From assembly GCF_000812665.2 (NCBI RefSeq), contig NZ_CP014327.1:3749501-3813500 (forward strand): 64,000 nucleotides of DNA, in the 5' to 3' direction. Positions 43,844-53,530 of the stretch are shown piece after piece. The position numbers and the translations under genes are program-made. A model generated the notes under the pieces. The model was not told where the DNA came from. It saw only the letters and a list, made by a program, of their open reading frames with translations, and did not search any database. The stretch's first letter is position 1. Every line of letters begins with the position of its first letter. The stretch comes from Falsihalocynthiibacter arcticus. Its GTDB lineage: Bacteria > Pseudomonadota > Alphaproteobacteria > Rhodobacterales > Rhodobacteraceae.

Positions 43844-44045
43844 TGAAGTCTTTCGGCCATTTGTAGTAGATGCCTTGCGAAATACCTTCTCGCCAGCACA
43901 GCTCAGCAATGCTGTCTTCGCCGCGTGGCCCGTCAAAAACGATCCTGATCTTCTCCTCAGAAGAATACTGTTTGCGGGTGGCCCGCTTAATATCCTTGCC
44001 GATCTTCTCGCCAGGACTTTTCCGTGCTCTAGTTGTTTGTCTCAT
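43844..44045 (-). pseudogene. IS3-family OrfA, 3'-truncated (mosaic)
   Basis: The first 66 codons, MRQTTRARKSPGEKIGKDIKRATRKQYSSEEKIRIV and then AELCWREGISQGIYYKW, are the N-terminal HTH of a well known IS3-type OrfA. The frame then runs directly into the AAA+ fragment. It is not the same IS as the one at 13885. Confidence 0.85.
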
Positions 44046-44308
44046 TTTCCACTCCTTGGTGGTTATGATGAGCCAAAAACTCTCTCTAATCAAATTACCC
44101 TGTATGCACCCATAGGCGTTGACGTCAGACACTTTGTTACTCCTTTTACTTTTGGTCAACTCCCGCTGATTTGAAGTCGGATTGAAAACGACCGTGGTGT
44201 GGCATCATCATCTTTTTATTGCTAATTTGGCCCCTGGAACTAAGATTAATCCCCATACCTAAGTTCTCAATTGTCATTATATATTCCAGCCGTATTGCGA
44301 GGCATAAA

Positions 44309-45481
44309 TTGAGCAGTGATAAAACCCGCGATGCCCTGTCGCGAACACCCTTGGATACCGGAGGGCAAAGCTTGGTCCCCATGCCCAAGCCTTCACTGGC
44401 TCCATCCCCTTGGCGTAAAAAGCGCGTTGTGGTCTTTGCCATCGCGATCGCGGCACTTGCCTTGATCTTGACGTGGTGGGAATTTAGCGGTGTGAGCGGC
44501 GCGCCTACGGTTGCCGTTGAAATACTCGCACCCGGCCCCGTAACGCGGATTTTGGCCGTGAGTGGGCGGACTGCGACAGACATCAGTTCGGATATCGTGC
44601 CATCGGTGACCGCGCGTGTAATGTCCGTTCACGTGAATGAGGGCGACGTCGTCACTACAGGCGATCTCTTGTTGGTGCAGGACGATACGAAACAAAAAAA
44701 CAACGTCCGACAGGCGATGGCTGCGCTCGACGCTGGAATTCTATCCCAGCAGAGCGCACTGGAAGATCGTGATCGCGCAATCGCCCTTGGTACGAGGGTT
44801 GCGAAAGTTGTCGTCTCGGACGCCGAGCAAGCACTGGCATTGGCCGCGTCCGAAGTGGAGCGGTTAAATGCGGCACTTGATCAGGCAAATATTGATTTGC
44901 GCGACTACCGGTTAACCGCACCGATCAACGGTGCTGTGCTCAGTAGGTCGGTCGAGGTGGGGGATCTGGTCACGCCGTCCTATGTCTTGATGCGCCTTGC
45001 AAATGCTGATGATTTACATGTCGAAGTTCAGATTGATAAAATCTACGCCAACGAAATCCATGTGGGCCAGCGCTCCCAGTTACAGCTTGCCGGACACGAT
45101 GAGATTGAAACGGGAGCTGTTTCCTTTGTAGCATCGGAAGTGGATGAGCTGACGGGGAGCTTGCGGGTCAAACTCTCCTTCGACACGCAGCCCAAAACTC
45201 AGATCGGTCTGACAACCGTAGCAAATATTCTGATCGACGAGGCTTCTGATGTCTTAACCGTTCCGCGCAGCGCGTTTGTCAATACTGGTGCTGGCTCGGC
45301 CGTTTTTGTCCTGCGCAACGGGCAGGCCAGCCTAAGACCGATTACCTATATCGATTGGCCCGCAGATCGCGTTCAAATCACGTCCGGCCTGTCTCGGGGA
45401 GATATGTTGGTCCTCTCGCCTGAGGGTGTCAAAGACGGTCAGGCTCTGACCCTTCAAGACGACATGACCGAAAGGGATTGA
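44309..45481 (+). CDS. HlyD-type efflux adaptor
   Basis: A 390-residue membrane-fusion protein. One N-terminal transmembrane helix (VVVFAIAIAALALILTWW) is followed by a periplasmic part with a biotinyl-lipoyl-like hairpin (VNEGDVVTTGDLLLVQDDT), a coiled coil of about 80 residues, the second lipoyl half and a beta-barrel domain with LRVKLSFDTQPKTQIGLTTVANI. The TTG at 44309 has a GAGG site and is my preferred start; an ATG 24 codons downstream (44381) is possible. It forms an operon with the permease (4-base gap) and the ATPase, together a MacAB-like export system of unknown substrate. Confidence 0.85.
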   Translation: MSSDKTRDALSRTPLDTGGQSLVPMPKPSLAPSPWRKKRVVVFAIAIAALALILTWWEFSGVSGAPTVAVEILAPGPVTRILAVSGRTATDISSDIVPSVTARVMSVHVNEGDVVTTGDLLLVQDDTKQKNNVRQAMAALDAGILSQQSALEDRDRAIALGTRVAKVVVSDAEQALALAASEVERLNAALDQANIDLRDYRLTAPINGAVLSRSVEVGDLVTPSYVLMRLANADDLHVEVQIDKIYANEIHVGQRSQLQLAGHDEIETGAVSFVASEVDELTGSLRVKLSFDTQPKTQIGLTTVANILIDEASDVLTVPRSAFVNTGAGSAVFVLRNGQASLRPITYIDWPADRVQITSGLSRGDMLVLSPEGVKDGQALTLQDDMTERD

Positions 45482-45485
45482 GCAG

Positions 45486-46694
45486 ATGCGCTATGGCCTG
45501 AAAATTGCGATCCGTTACCTGACCTCAAACCTTTTCCAGACGGGGTTGTTGGTGTTTGGCGTGGCCACGGCTGTGTTTATTTTTATCTTTATGAGTGCAT
45601 TGATTGGCGGTCTCGCCGATCTTATGGTGAACAACACACTTGGAAGTCTTGCCCATGTGACAATCACCACAGACGACAGAGATCTTCCGCTTCTTGCGCC
45701 GTCATCGGAGGGGACCGTCCTTCTCGCGCGGCAGAAATCCACTCGTGTCGAAGTAGGGATACTCAATGCCGCGCAACTGCTCTCGGTGATCGAAAAAATC
45801 CAAGGTGTTGCGCACACCTCCCTCCATATCAACGAGGGGGCCGTCCTGCTGCGGGGGGAGCGGACGCGACAGGTGAGTGTCACTGGACTGGAACCCGACC
45901 GCGTGACGGCAATTGTGCCGTTTGACACATACTTGTTGCAAGGATCGCTCGCACTGACGGGAGACGGGGTATTGATCGGCGCAACTTTAGCCCAAGAGTT
46001 GAGCCTATCGGTTGGCGGTCGGGTTACAATGCGCACCAACAGCGGAAACACAATTGCGCTGCATGTCACTGGAATTTTTTCCTCTGGCATGGGACAGGTC
46101 GACTCTGCGTCGGCATTTCTGGATATAGGCACGGCCCGCAGCTTGTTTGATAAACCTAACGCCGTGTCTCGGATCGAAGTGAAGCTTGATGATCTCTATG
46201 ATGCAGACCGGGTCGCCGAGCGGATTAACGCCACGACAGGGCTCAACGCCGAACCCTGGACATCATCCGCCAAGCAGCTCTACGATGGCCTGAAGGCCCA
46301 ATCGAATACGGGCCTAATCCTGAAAACATTCGCATTGATCACCATCGTGATCGGCATCGCGTCGTCGCTTATGTTGTCGACTTATCGCAGGCGGCCCGAG
46401 ATTGGCATCATGCGAGCCATGGGCGCGCCCCAAGGATTTATTCTTTTTGTATTTGTGTCTCAAGGCGTGATCATCGGGCTGGTTGGTGGTGTTTTTGGTT
46501 CTATCTTGGGGCTGGTTGTCCTAACCCCCCTGACACCGACAGGCGAAGTTCAACCGGGACAACTTCCAATCGACGTGGCGCAAGGATCGCTCGGCCTTGC
46601 AATTGCGCTCACGGCCATCGCGGCAACGCTTGCGGCGATCTTGCCGGCGCGTGCCGCGTCTCGGATCGATCCCGTGGAAGCTATAGGACAATGA
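45486..46694 (+). CDS. ABC transporter permease, MacB/FtsX-like
   Basis: A 402-residue inner-membrane protein with one N-terminal helix (LFQTGLLVFGVATAVFIFIFMSALIGG), a large periplasmic MacB_PCD-type domain (about 50-270) and three C-terminal helices, including SSLMLSTYRRRPEIGIMRAMGAPQGFILFVFVSQGVIIGLVGGVFG, the FtsX domain signature. It pairs with the ATPase at 46691, which it overlaps by ATGA. Such permeases extract or export lipoproteins, peptides or drugs by a mechanotransmission mechanism. Confidence 0.9.
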   Translation: MRYGLKIAIRYLTSNLFQTGLLVFGVATAVFIFIFMSALIGGLADLMVNNTLGSLAHVTITTDDRDLPLLAPSSEGTVLLARQKSTRVEVGILNAAQLLSVIEKIQGVAHTSLHINEGAVLLRGERTRQVSVTGLEPDRVTAIVPFDTYLLQGSLALTGDGVLIGATLAQELSLSVGGRVTMRTNSGNTIALHVTGIFSSGMGQVDSASAFLDIGTARSLFDKPNAVSRIEVKLDDLYDADRVAERINATTGLNAEPWTSSAKQLYDGLKAQSNTGLILKTFALITIVIGIASSLMLSTYRRRPEIGIMRAMGAPQGFILFVFVSQGVIIGLVGGVFGSILGLVVLTPLTPTGEVQPGQLPIDVAQGSLGLAIALTAIAATLAAILPARAASRIDPVEAIGQ

Positions 46695-47389
46695 CCCAGT
46701 TCAAGCCGCCCGTTGGTCCGCTTTTGGAAATGCGCGATCTGATAAAAACATACGGTGAAGGGGAGACCGCCACCCGCGTTTTGAAGGATTTGAATTTGAC
46801 CCTGCCGCGTGGCAAAATGATTGCCCTTCTTGGCGCTTCGGGCTCAGGGAAAAGCACCTTACTCAACATTCTTGGGACCCTTTTAAGACCGAGTTCGGGG
46901 TCCTTTACAATGATGGGGCAGGACCTGTTTGGCGCTGATGACGCAACTTTGACGGATTTTCGCAACCTTCATATCGGTTTCGTGTTCCAGTTTCATAACC
47001 TGTTGACGGATTTTACGGCACTGGAAAACGTGCTTTTCCCAACAGCAGTGCGAGAAGGCACCGAACGCCCAGAAGCGCGTCGCCGCGGGACTGAGCTGTT
47101 GGAGCTTGTCGGATTAAGTGACCGGGTGAACTTTCGAGCCAGCAAGCTTTCAGGGGGTCAGAAGCAACGCGTTGCCGTCGCGCGCGCTCTGATGAACAAA
47201 CCCGAATTGATCCTCGCTGACGAGCCGACGGGCAATCTTGACAGCGTCTCAGCCAAACAAGTGATGGACTTGTTCATGAAGATTAACGCAGAGGAAAACA
47301 CAACTTTTTTGATTTCCACCCATGATGAAAAAATCGCGGCCCTGTGTTCAGAGCAAATTGAAATTAGGGACGGAAGACTCGTCGAGTGA
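46691..47389 (+). CDS. ABC transporter ATPase, LolD/MacB-like
   Basis: A 232-residue ATP-binding subunit. Walker A is LLGASGSGKST (about 45-55), Q-loop is FVFQFHNLL, the signature is LSGGQKQRVAVARAL (about 152-166) and Walker B is LILADEPTGNLD (about 173-184), with H-switch in STHDEKI. The ATGA overlap with the permease shows coupling. Last gene of the adaptor-permease-ATPase operon. Confidence 0.93.
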   Translation: MTQFKPPVGPLLEMRDLIKTYGEGETATRVLKDLNLTLPRGKMIALLGASGSGKSTLLNILGTLLRPSSGSFTMMGQDLFGADDATLTDFRNLHIGFVFQFHNLLTDFTALENVLFPTAVREGTERPEARRRGTELLELVGLSDRVNFRASKLSGGQKQRVAVARALMNKPELILADEPTGNLDSVSAKQVMDLFMKINAEENTTFLISTHDEKIAALCSEQIEIRDGRLVE

Positions 47390-47458
47390 AGCGGTGCCAT
47401 CAGAAATTTACTTGTGCTATACGCGCCTCACAGGTGCTGAGAAACAGGAGGTACACCC

Positions 47459-48112
47459 ATGGTTGAGCCAGAAACATTTACGTTCCTAACGGATCTCGGG
47501 CAGAACAACCGCAAAGTCTGGCTGGATGCCCACCGCGACGCGCGCGATGACGCCCTGCGCAATTTCGCAGGCATTGCCATGACACTGCACGACTACGCGC
47601 ATCGCTTTGATCCCTTCGTCGCTGAGGCCGTATGCAAACCAAAACAAAGCTACACCAAGTTATACCAAGAGCCGCGCGACCGCATTGGACGTGCTCTGTA
47701 CCGCTCTGGTGTGGATGTTTTTGCCAACGCAGGTCATCCCTCAGAAGACTTCGGATACTATCTCCATATTGAGCCAGGAAACTGCCACGCAGGTGCAGCC
47801 CTTTTTCAACCCTCTAAGCCAGCGCTCGCACGAATGCGATCCCGTTTGGTCGATGATCCGGAAGGCCTGACTGACGTCTTGGCAGACGCTGCGTTTAAGA
47901 AGACTTTTCCAGAGGGAGTGGTCACGCGAAAGACATTGAACGCTGTGCCGGACGGCTTTGTGAGTGGCGATCCAGCCGAGCCTTATTTGAAAATGGTTGG
48001 CCTCGGATGCCGCAAAGACCTGACGGATGCGCTCCTGCTCGACGATGAAGTAATAGATCTGCTCATCGAGATATTTCGCGCCAGCACACCGTTGGTGCGC
48101 TATTTCGATTGA
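47459..48112 (+). CDS. DUF2461 protein
   Basis: A 217-residue protein beginning TFTFLTDLGQNNRKVWLDAHR, with DPFVAEAVCKPKQSYTKLYQEPRDRIGR and GYYLHIEPGNCHAGAALFQPSK. This is the TIGR02453/DUF2461 family, of unknown function, widely found in bacteria. No signal peptide. It has an AGGAGGT-like site (GGAGGTACACCC) before the ATG. It lies 70 bases after the ABC operon and probably has its own regulation. Confidence 0.88.
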   Translation: MVEPETFTFLTDLGQNNRKVWLDAHRDARDDALRNFAGIAMTLHDYAHRFDPFVAEAVCKPKQSYTKLYQEPRDRIGRALYRSGVDVFANAGHPSEDFGYYLHIEPGNCHAGAALFQPSKPALARMRSRLVDDPEGLTDVLADAAFKKTFPEGVVTRKTLNAVPDGFVSGDPAEPYLKMVGLGCRKDLTDALLLDDEVIDLLIEIFRASTPLVRYFD

Positions 48113-48194
48113 AGGCGTGCAAAAGAGTTTGCTGTCCTTCATGGCGCTGCGCGTTAGCATCATCTTGCTCTATCGGAGATGCAGGTTTTTCTCA

Positions 48195-48425
48195 GGGAAG
48201 TTTGTCGTTGCCTTTGGGGCAGAGGTTGATGTCATGGCCGAGGACGACACGCGGCGAACTTTTCGAATTGTAGGAGAGGACGAAGCCGACCCAGCTCACG
48301 GCCTTATCGCTCCCTACTCACCTCTTGGTGATGCCCTGCTTAGTGCCGAACTCGGCAGCATCGTCGAGTGGCGCAAACCTGCCGGCACAGTTGACCTAGT
48401 GATAGTTGCGATACGGTTTCCATAG
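48195..48425 (+). pseudogene. GreA/GreB C-terminal-domain fragment
   Basis: The frame contains FGAEVDVMAEDDTRRTFRIVGEDEADPAHGLIAPYSPLGDALLSAELGSIVEWRKPAG, the FKBP-like C-terminal domain of Gre transcription factors. The N-terminal coiled coil is missing; upstream codons have no family similarity. It may be a 5'-truncated remnant or a stand-alone domain starting at ATG 48234. Confidence 0.7.
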
Positions 48426-48761
48426 AAAACACCAGCTGGGTGAGCGCACGCAATCCGGTTTTTGATTGCCTTGCTTTGGCAAGTTGCATGCGGTTCCAAA
48501 CACGTAGCCTCACGGACCAATCCGGTTTTGGAGACACTTTCTTGCATAATTTTGCAGCAAAGGGATGACTATAGGAAACGCAAAATTCAGTGATGGTTTC
48601 AAACGAGATGCAGCGCATCGAATAACGGCTCGTCACAATGAGGCCCAAACTCACCCCACCTCAAAAATCGCAGTTCATCTAGCGCTTGCACGCGATGAAA
48701 GGTGGCGAACGCGATTGAACGCACTATATATTCAGTGATGTAAACAAATAGGATACCAAGA
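48426..48761. other. Gene-free stretch
   Basis: About 335 bases. Nothing recognisable apart from the putative promoter for the aminotransferase gene. No repeat of the types seen elsewhere in the window. Confidence 0.4.
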
Positions 48762-49889
48762 ATGACTCACCAAGGCTCCACAGTTGATCCAGACGGTTTG
48801 GCGGAATTTTCAGTCGTGTTTACGGACCGATCTCTCAACCATATGTCTAAATCCTTTCAACGCGTTATGAATGATATTTCTGGTATGTTGAAATCCGTTT
48901 ATGCGGCGCAAGGTGTGGCGCTCGTCCCTGGTGGCGGCACCTACGCGATGGAGGCTGTTGCACGTCAGTTTGTCAACAATCGCAAAGCTTTGGTCATTCG
49001 GAACGGGTGGTTTTCTTATCGCTGGACGCAGATATTTGAAGCGGGCGATATCCCCGCCTCGTCCACCGTCCTTAAGGCACGCCGCACAGGTAATCACCAT
49101 CAAGCCCCCTTCTCTCCCCCGTCGATTCAGGATGTGGTTAAGACTATTTTGGATGAGCAGCCAGACGTGGTTTTTGCGCCCCATGTCGAGACATCTTCCG
49201 GCATCATGCTCACCGAAGATTACATTCGCGAGATCACAACGGCCGTTCATTCCTATGGCGGCATGTTTGTCCTCGACTGTATCGCTTCGGGTACTGTTTG
49301 GCTTAACATGGAAGACCTCGGCATCGACGTTCTGATATCCGCGCCGCAAAAAGGCTGGAGTGCTTCACCCTCCTCAGGCTTGGTTATGATGGCCGATTTG
49401 GCGATAGAGCGCCTTGGGCAAACGCAAAGCACCAGTTTTGCCTGTGATTTGGCGAAATGGTTTCAAATCATGCAGGCCTATGAAAACGGCGGCCATGCCT
49501 ATCACGCGACGATGCCAACTGACGCATTGGTTAAGTTTCGCGATGCGATGTTGGAAGCCAAGGATATCGGTTTTGACACGTTGAAATCCAATCAGCTAGA
49601 ATTGGGAGTAAAAACGCGTGAACTTTTGGTTGCGAACGGTTTCCCAAGTGTTGCCGCTGAAGGATTTGCAGCGCCGGGAGTTGTGGTGTCTTATACCGAT
49701 GATCCTGCCATCCAAAATGGTGCGAAATTTTCTTCACAGGGTATGCAAATTGCGGCCGGTGTTCCCTTGCAATGCGATGAGCCAGAAGATTTCCGAACAT
49801 TCCGCCTTGGGCTTTTTGGTTTGGACAAATTGCAAGACGTTGACGGAGCCGTCGACAAAATCCGTACAGCACTTTCAAAGCTTAAATAG
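48762..49889 (+). CDS. PLP-dependent class V aminotransferase
   Basis: A 375-residue fold-type I enzyme. The PLP Lys is in LISAPQKGWSASPSSG (about 198), preceded by the Asp and His positions PHVETSSGI (about 143) and VLDCIASGT (about 172). It resembles alanine-glyoxylate or serine-glyoxylate-like aminotransferases (VPGGGTYAMEAVARQF near residue 56). It would transaminate small amino or keto acids; no pathway context is present, as its neighbours are unrelated debris. Confidence 0.88.
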   Translation: MTHQGSTVDPDGLAEFSVVFTDRSLNHMSKSFQRVMNDISGMLKSVYAAQGVALVPGGGTYAMEAVARQFVNNRKALVIRNGWFSYRWTQIFEAGDIPASSTVLKARRTGNHHQAPFSPPSIQDVVKTILDEQPDVVFAPHVETSSGIMLTEDYIREITTAVHSYGGMFVLDCIASGTVWLNMEDLGIDVLISAPQKGWSASPSSGLVMMADLAIERLGQTQSTSFACDLAKWFQIMQAYENGGHAYHATMPTDALVKFRDAMLEAKDIGFDTLKSNQLELGVKTRELLVANGFPSVAAEGFAAPGVVVSYTDDPAIQNGAKFSSQGMQIAAGVPLQCDEPEDFRTFRLGLFGLDKLQDVDGAVDKIRTALSKLK

Positions 49890-50086
49890 AGGTATGGGAT
49901 AGTCTGAGACTCGAGCCTAAGGCCTCGGTTTAAAACCATGTTTGCTTCACACAACCGCACTCCAAAATCGGAAGTCCGGCGGTGTGGTGCTCACAAAACA
50001 GTTACATCGCAACACTCATTGAACCAGATTCTTCGTCCAGGTCAAAGGTGCTAACACGGCCGCTGAAAGTGTGGATACTGGATTTA

Positions 50087-50402
50087 TCAAATCGGTTCAA
50101 AGATTGCCGTGTGAACGTTGCGATAACTTTGACCAGAAGATCGCAGAAAGAACGGGCTGTAGCTTGACACCGTAATGCGCCTCCCCATCTTGTGGTTCGC
50201 CACAATAGTTTCTCGGGCGATCATCAGGTGAACACAGCGGCAACCAAATCGCAGCCTGAAGTGCAGCATCATCGTCTCGACGCGACTGATACCGCACCGA
50301 CGATCGGTCGAATTGTAAAACATCACACGCCCGCCGCTGGCTCACACCATGCGCCTCGCACAAGTGGACCACGGCATTCCGCTTTGCTGCGGGCGTCACC
50401 AT
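50087..50402 (-). pseudogene. IS3-family transposase OrfB fragment, frameshifted
   Basis: From 50402 the frame begins MVTPAAKRNAVVHLCEAHGVSQRRACDVLQFDRSSVRY, the N-terminal HTH_21 region of OrfB in another IS3 subgroup; an A6 run before the ATG is the usual frameshift site. After QAAI the homology moves to another frame (RFGCRCVHLMIARETIVANHKMGRRI). The catalytic core is absent. A dead remnant. Confidence 0.8.
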
Positions 50403-50454
50403 TTTTTGAATTGATGTCTCGGCACATTGCGTTGCCCAACACCTCAAGCACAAA

Positions 50455-50575
50455 ACCTGGCCCAATCACCGCAACTACCCCAAACACCAGCAACCTCACC
50501 TAGGCCAAGAACGTGAAATTCCGCTGCACGATGGCCTTTTGCCATATTTCCCAACGAAGGGGCCATATTTTTAAG
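50455..50575 (+). pseudogene. Two short fragments of the element integrase
   Basis: AACCTGGCCCAATCACCGCAACTACCCCAAACAC resembles 34160-34200 and GAACGTGAAATTCCGCTGCAC resembles 35012-35032 of the integrase gene. They are directly joined, so over 800 bases have been deleted between them. Confidence 0.75.
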
Positions 50576-50633
50576 GGTTGGGGAGTTCGCGACCGTGACG
50601 GGGGCGGTGACGGTCAACCTCAATCGGGCTTAA

Positions 50634-50907
50634 TCAAACGAGGCTACCGACGGCCACATCCGCTGCGGTCATTCTCAAATCCGCAAGGATCACGGCTTGA
50701 CCCGACAGGGCCGCGTCAAACATGAATGCGCGGCTTTCGTACGCGATAACTCTCTCAGGATTGGCAAGTTTCGACCCTGACGCCTTGGCCCAAGCAGACC
50801 AATCTTCGCGCCATCGCCGACCACTGGCCAGTGGTAAGGCTAAAATAGCACCTGCAGACAAAGGTGCCGTCGGAGAACTTGAATTCCCCCGCATCTGGGC
50901 CCCGTGA
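50634..50907 (-). pseudogene. LysR effector-domain fragment
   Basis: The last about 90 codons, from GNSSSPTAPLSAGAILALPLASGRRWREDWSAWAKASG to RMTAADVAVGSLV, match the C-terminal half of a GcvA-like LysR effector domain. The DNA-binding part is absent. Upstream, the frame runs into the opposite end of the phosphatase gene without a start. Confidence 0.7.
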
Positions 50908-50920
50908 CCTAAGCAAAGTG

Positions 50921-52615
50921 CTACTGGCCCAAGACCTCGAGCAAAACCTCTCCTGTGGCACCTGACGGTGGCCGTGTGCCGGCGACGACGGAAAGGGTCA
51001 GCGCCACGTCGATTGGATGAACCCTGCGTGACACGGTTTGTGGAGAGATCCCCTGACCGGCAAACAAGATTGGTACGAACGTGTCGTAGCGCCATGGTGA
51101 TCCGTGGGTAACAGTCACCGACAACCCATCCATATCGTTGATGAACGATTCCGGCTGGAACACAATATAGATATCGCCGGACCGGTCGGGATGATAGTTG
51201 TTCAACACGGCTTGCATCAAGGCGTTGTCAGGGAGCGAACCTTCTCGCAGGCGCGAACTGGGCACCGCATAGGCCACGCCTGCGAAGGAAACCAATTCAT
51301 CTGCAATGGCGGTCTCAAGTGCAACCCTGTCGATTGCGGGATTATCGCGGACATCTGCGGCCAAGGTCAAATAGGGGTGATCATAGCCTTCGAAAAGTGG
51401 GCCGGTTATGCCAAACCTTGTTTTGATCCGCTCAATCGCAGGCGCGGTGTCCCATTCATCGGGCGAGACATAGCTTCCCGGCATTCCGATTGAGGCCAGA
51501 TAGCCGGGTGCTTCAGGAGCCCCGTGGTCGGCCGCCAGTACAATCAGGGTGTTCTCAAGACCCACCTCGGCATCGACGTAAGCAAAGAGATCGGCCAGCG
51601 TGCGATCAAGTTGAAGCAGATTATCTTCGGCTTCGAGGCTTGAGGGGCCGAAGAAATGGCCAACGTAGTCTGTGACTGAAAAGCTGACAGCAAGGAAGTC
51701 GGTCACGTCGTCATCGCCCAGTCCCTCTGCGTCGATAAGCGTTTTTGCGAAATCGGCCGTCATCTGGTCCCCAAAAGGGCTCAGCGTCAGCATAGTCGTA
51801 TAGTATGTGTCCTCTGTCGTTCCTAGCGGATGCGGAAACGTGCGACCAAACCCTGCGAAATCCGGTTCCCAATCCTGATCGTCGTGTTCGCCAAACATAT
51901 AGGTGCCAATCGGGTTCAAAAGCTCCCACGACTGGCCACTGTAGCTTTGAGGTAGACCCTTAGCGTTCCAATCCTCAACCCATGTTGGATATGCATCATA
52001 GTAGTAGTTGCTTGTTACGAATTGACCCGCTGCTTTTGAGAACCAGAAGGCCTTGCCAGCGTGTCCGGCCATTGAAACCGCGCCACGATCCTTGATTGAG
52101 ACACCGAAGACTTTTGCTTGCCCAACTGTACTGACAGCCAGCTCATCGCCAAATGTCGATGTGAGAATAGTTCGCGGTGAACGCCCTTCGCTTGTCGCGG
52201 CGCGCTGCGTGGGGTCGATTTCGGTGGTATCGTCCACGTCGGCGCCGCTGGTCAGGATGGAATAGTCGGCGTCCTCAATGTTGTAGACTGTCCGACCCGC
52301 GGCGCGGTCGTACCACAGGTTGCCAACCATTCCGTGCGCAGCGGGGTTTGCACCGGTTGCCAGTGTGGTGTGCCCCACAATCGTTTCGGTATTGGCGTGC
52401 GTATGGTGGGCATTGTTGTAATGGATGCCTTGCTCAAGCAGATATCGAAATCCACCTTCGCCGAGTTGGTCCAAATATCTGGTGGGAAGATCTCCCCGCA
52501 ACTGATCCACGGTGATCTGCAGGATAAGCCTCGGTTTGTCTTGAGCGTTGGCGACAATCGGGAATGTGCCCAATGCACACAACAATAGGCTGGAGGTCTT
52601 CGAGAGAGAAATCAT
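50921..52615 (-). CDS. Exported alkaline phosphatase, PafA-like
   Basis: A 564-residue alkaline-phosphatase superfamily protein. The ATG at 52615 gives a clean signal peptide (MISLSKTSSLLLCALGTFPIVANA). The Thr nucleophile is in ANTETIVGHTTLATGANP (about 82-98), with metal ligands DQLRGD near residue 38, SVTDYVGHFFGP (about 325) and LAADHGAPEAPGYL (about 375). This is the PafA type, which uses Thr rather than Ser and is not inhibited by phosphate. It acts in the periplasm to release phosphate from phosphomonoesters. Confidence 0.9.
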   Translation of the reverse strand: MISLSKTSSLLLCALGTFPIVANAQDKPRLILQITVDQLRGDLPTRYLDQLGEGGFRYLLEQGIHYNNAHHTHANTETIVGHTTLATGANPAAHGMVGNLWYDRAAGRTVYNIEDADYSILTSGADVDDTTEIDPTQRAATSEGRSPRTILTSTFGDELAVSTVGQAKVFGVSIKDRGAVSMAGHAGKAFWFSKAAGQFVTSNYYYDAYPTWVEDWNAKGLPQSYSGQSWELLNPIGTYMFGEHDDQDWEPDFAGFGRTFPHPLGTTEDTYYTTMLTLSPFGDQMTADFAKTLIDAEGLGDDDVTDFLAVSFSVTDYVGHFFGPSSLEAEDNLLQLDRTLADLFAYVDAEVGLENTLIVLAADHGAPEAPGYLASIGMPGSYVSPDEWDTAPAIERIKTRFGITGPLFEGYDHPYLTLAADVRDNPAIDRVALETAIADELVSFAGVAYAVPSSRLREGSLPDNALMQAVLNNYHPDRSGDIYIVFQPESFINDMDGLSVTVTHGSPWRYDTFVPILFAGQGISPQTVSRRVHPIDVALTLSVVAGTRPPSGATGEVLLEVLGQ

Positions 52616-52960
52616 GGAATATCCCTTTTGGCTAAGCGGTCTTGGGAGCAAGTATGCAACAATTAATCAGGCCAAAGCAACTTTAGGTCAAGGATCAGCC
52701 TAGATACTCAATTTGGTTCGGGAGTCGCCATTGACGGGTGTTTTTAATATTTGTGGGTTGAATGACGGCTTTGCATCAATCGACTTAACAGTATGCAATT
52801 TCGGCGACGGTCCGGATTCCGCCCTCTATGACTATTGCGGTCAAGTTTGAGATAGCCCAATTCACAATTTTTCCTAAAAAGTGATCCGACCTCGCTTAGG
52901 GGCCGTATACCTTTTATCCAGCAGCTAGCTGGCGTCAATTTTGTAATTTGGAGAGACCCT
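52616..52960. other. Gene-free stretch between divergent genes
   Basis: About 345 bases between the phosphatase and fasciclin genes, which diverge, so it holds both promoters. No Pho box or other motif was identified with confidence. A GGAGAG ribosome binding site precedes the fasciclin start. Confidence 0.4.
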
Positions 52961-53446
52961 ATGTTCCGCCGTACTTTTTTCGCAATCACTTCCGCAGCTA
53001 TGCTTTCGTCCGCCAATCTTGCTTTCGCCGATGGTCACTCAAAAGACATCGTAGACACAGCAGTCGCAGCAGGATCATTCAACACATTGGTCGCAGCCGT
53101 TGGCGCAGCAGGACTTGTTGACACATTGAAAGGTGAAGGTCCTTTCACTGTATTTGCCCCAACAGATGAAGCGTTTGCTGCCCTTCCAGAAGGCACTGTT
53201 GAAAATCTCTTGAAGCCAGAGAACAAAGATCAACTCGTTGCTGTTCTGACGTACCACGTTGTCGCTGGAAAAGTGATGAGTGGCGATCTATCGAACAACA
53301 TGATGGCGACCACCGTCCAAGGCGGCGACATCACAATCATGACTGAGGGTGGCGTAACCGTTAATGGAGCCAATGTAGTCTCCGCTGATATTGAAGCTTC
53401 AAACGGTGTCATCCACGTTATCGACGCAGTTATTTTGCCCAAGTAA
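52961..53446 (+). CDS. Secreted fasciclin-domain protein
   Basis: A 161-residue protein with a signal peptide ([23 protein letters not shown], 1-23). The single FAS1 domain has the conserved boxes [33 protein letters not shown] (H1) and [30 protein letters not shown] (H2). The YH motif is in LTYHVVAGK. Such proteins mediate adhesion at the cell surface or in the periplasm. It ends in a strong hairpin. Confidence 0.93.
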   Translation: MFRRTFFAITSAAMLSSANLAFADGHSKDIVDTAVAAGSFNTLVAAVGAAGLVDTLKGEGPFTVFAPTDEAFAALPEGTVENLLKPENKDQLVAVLTYHVVAGKVMSGDLSNNMMATTVQGGDITIMTEGGVTVNGANVVSADIEASNGVIHVIDAVILPK

Positions 53447-53454
53447 CACGTCGA

Positions 53455-53490
53455 AATGGCGGCCTTTTTTCCCCAAAGGAGGCCGCCATT
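53455..53490 (+). terminator. Rho-independent-type terminator after fasciclin gene
   Basis: AATGGCGGCC (53455-53464) pairs perfectly with GGCCGCCATT (53481-53490). The following ATTATTCT is T-rich only in part. Confidence 0.75.
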
Positions 53491-53530
53491 ATTATTCTGC
53501 ACGTCTTAAGAATTAGAGAGATACCCCAAA

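Noticed and set aside
50513-50725. A 70-codon frame spanning the integrase scraps.
   Set aside because: It crosses joined fragments of the element integrase and has no start site.
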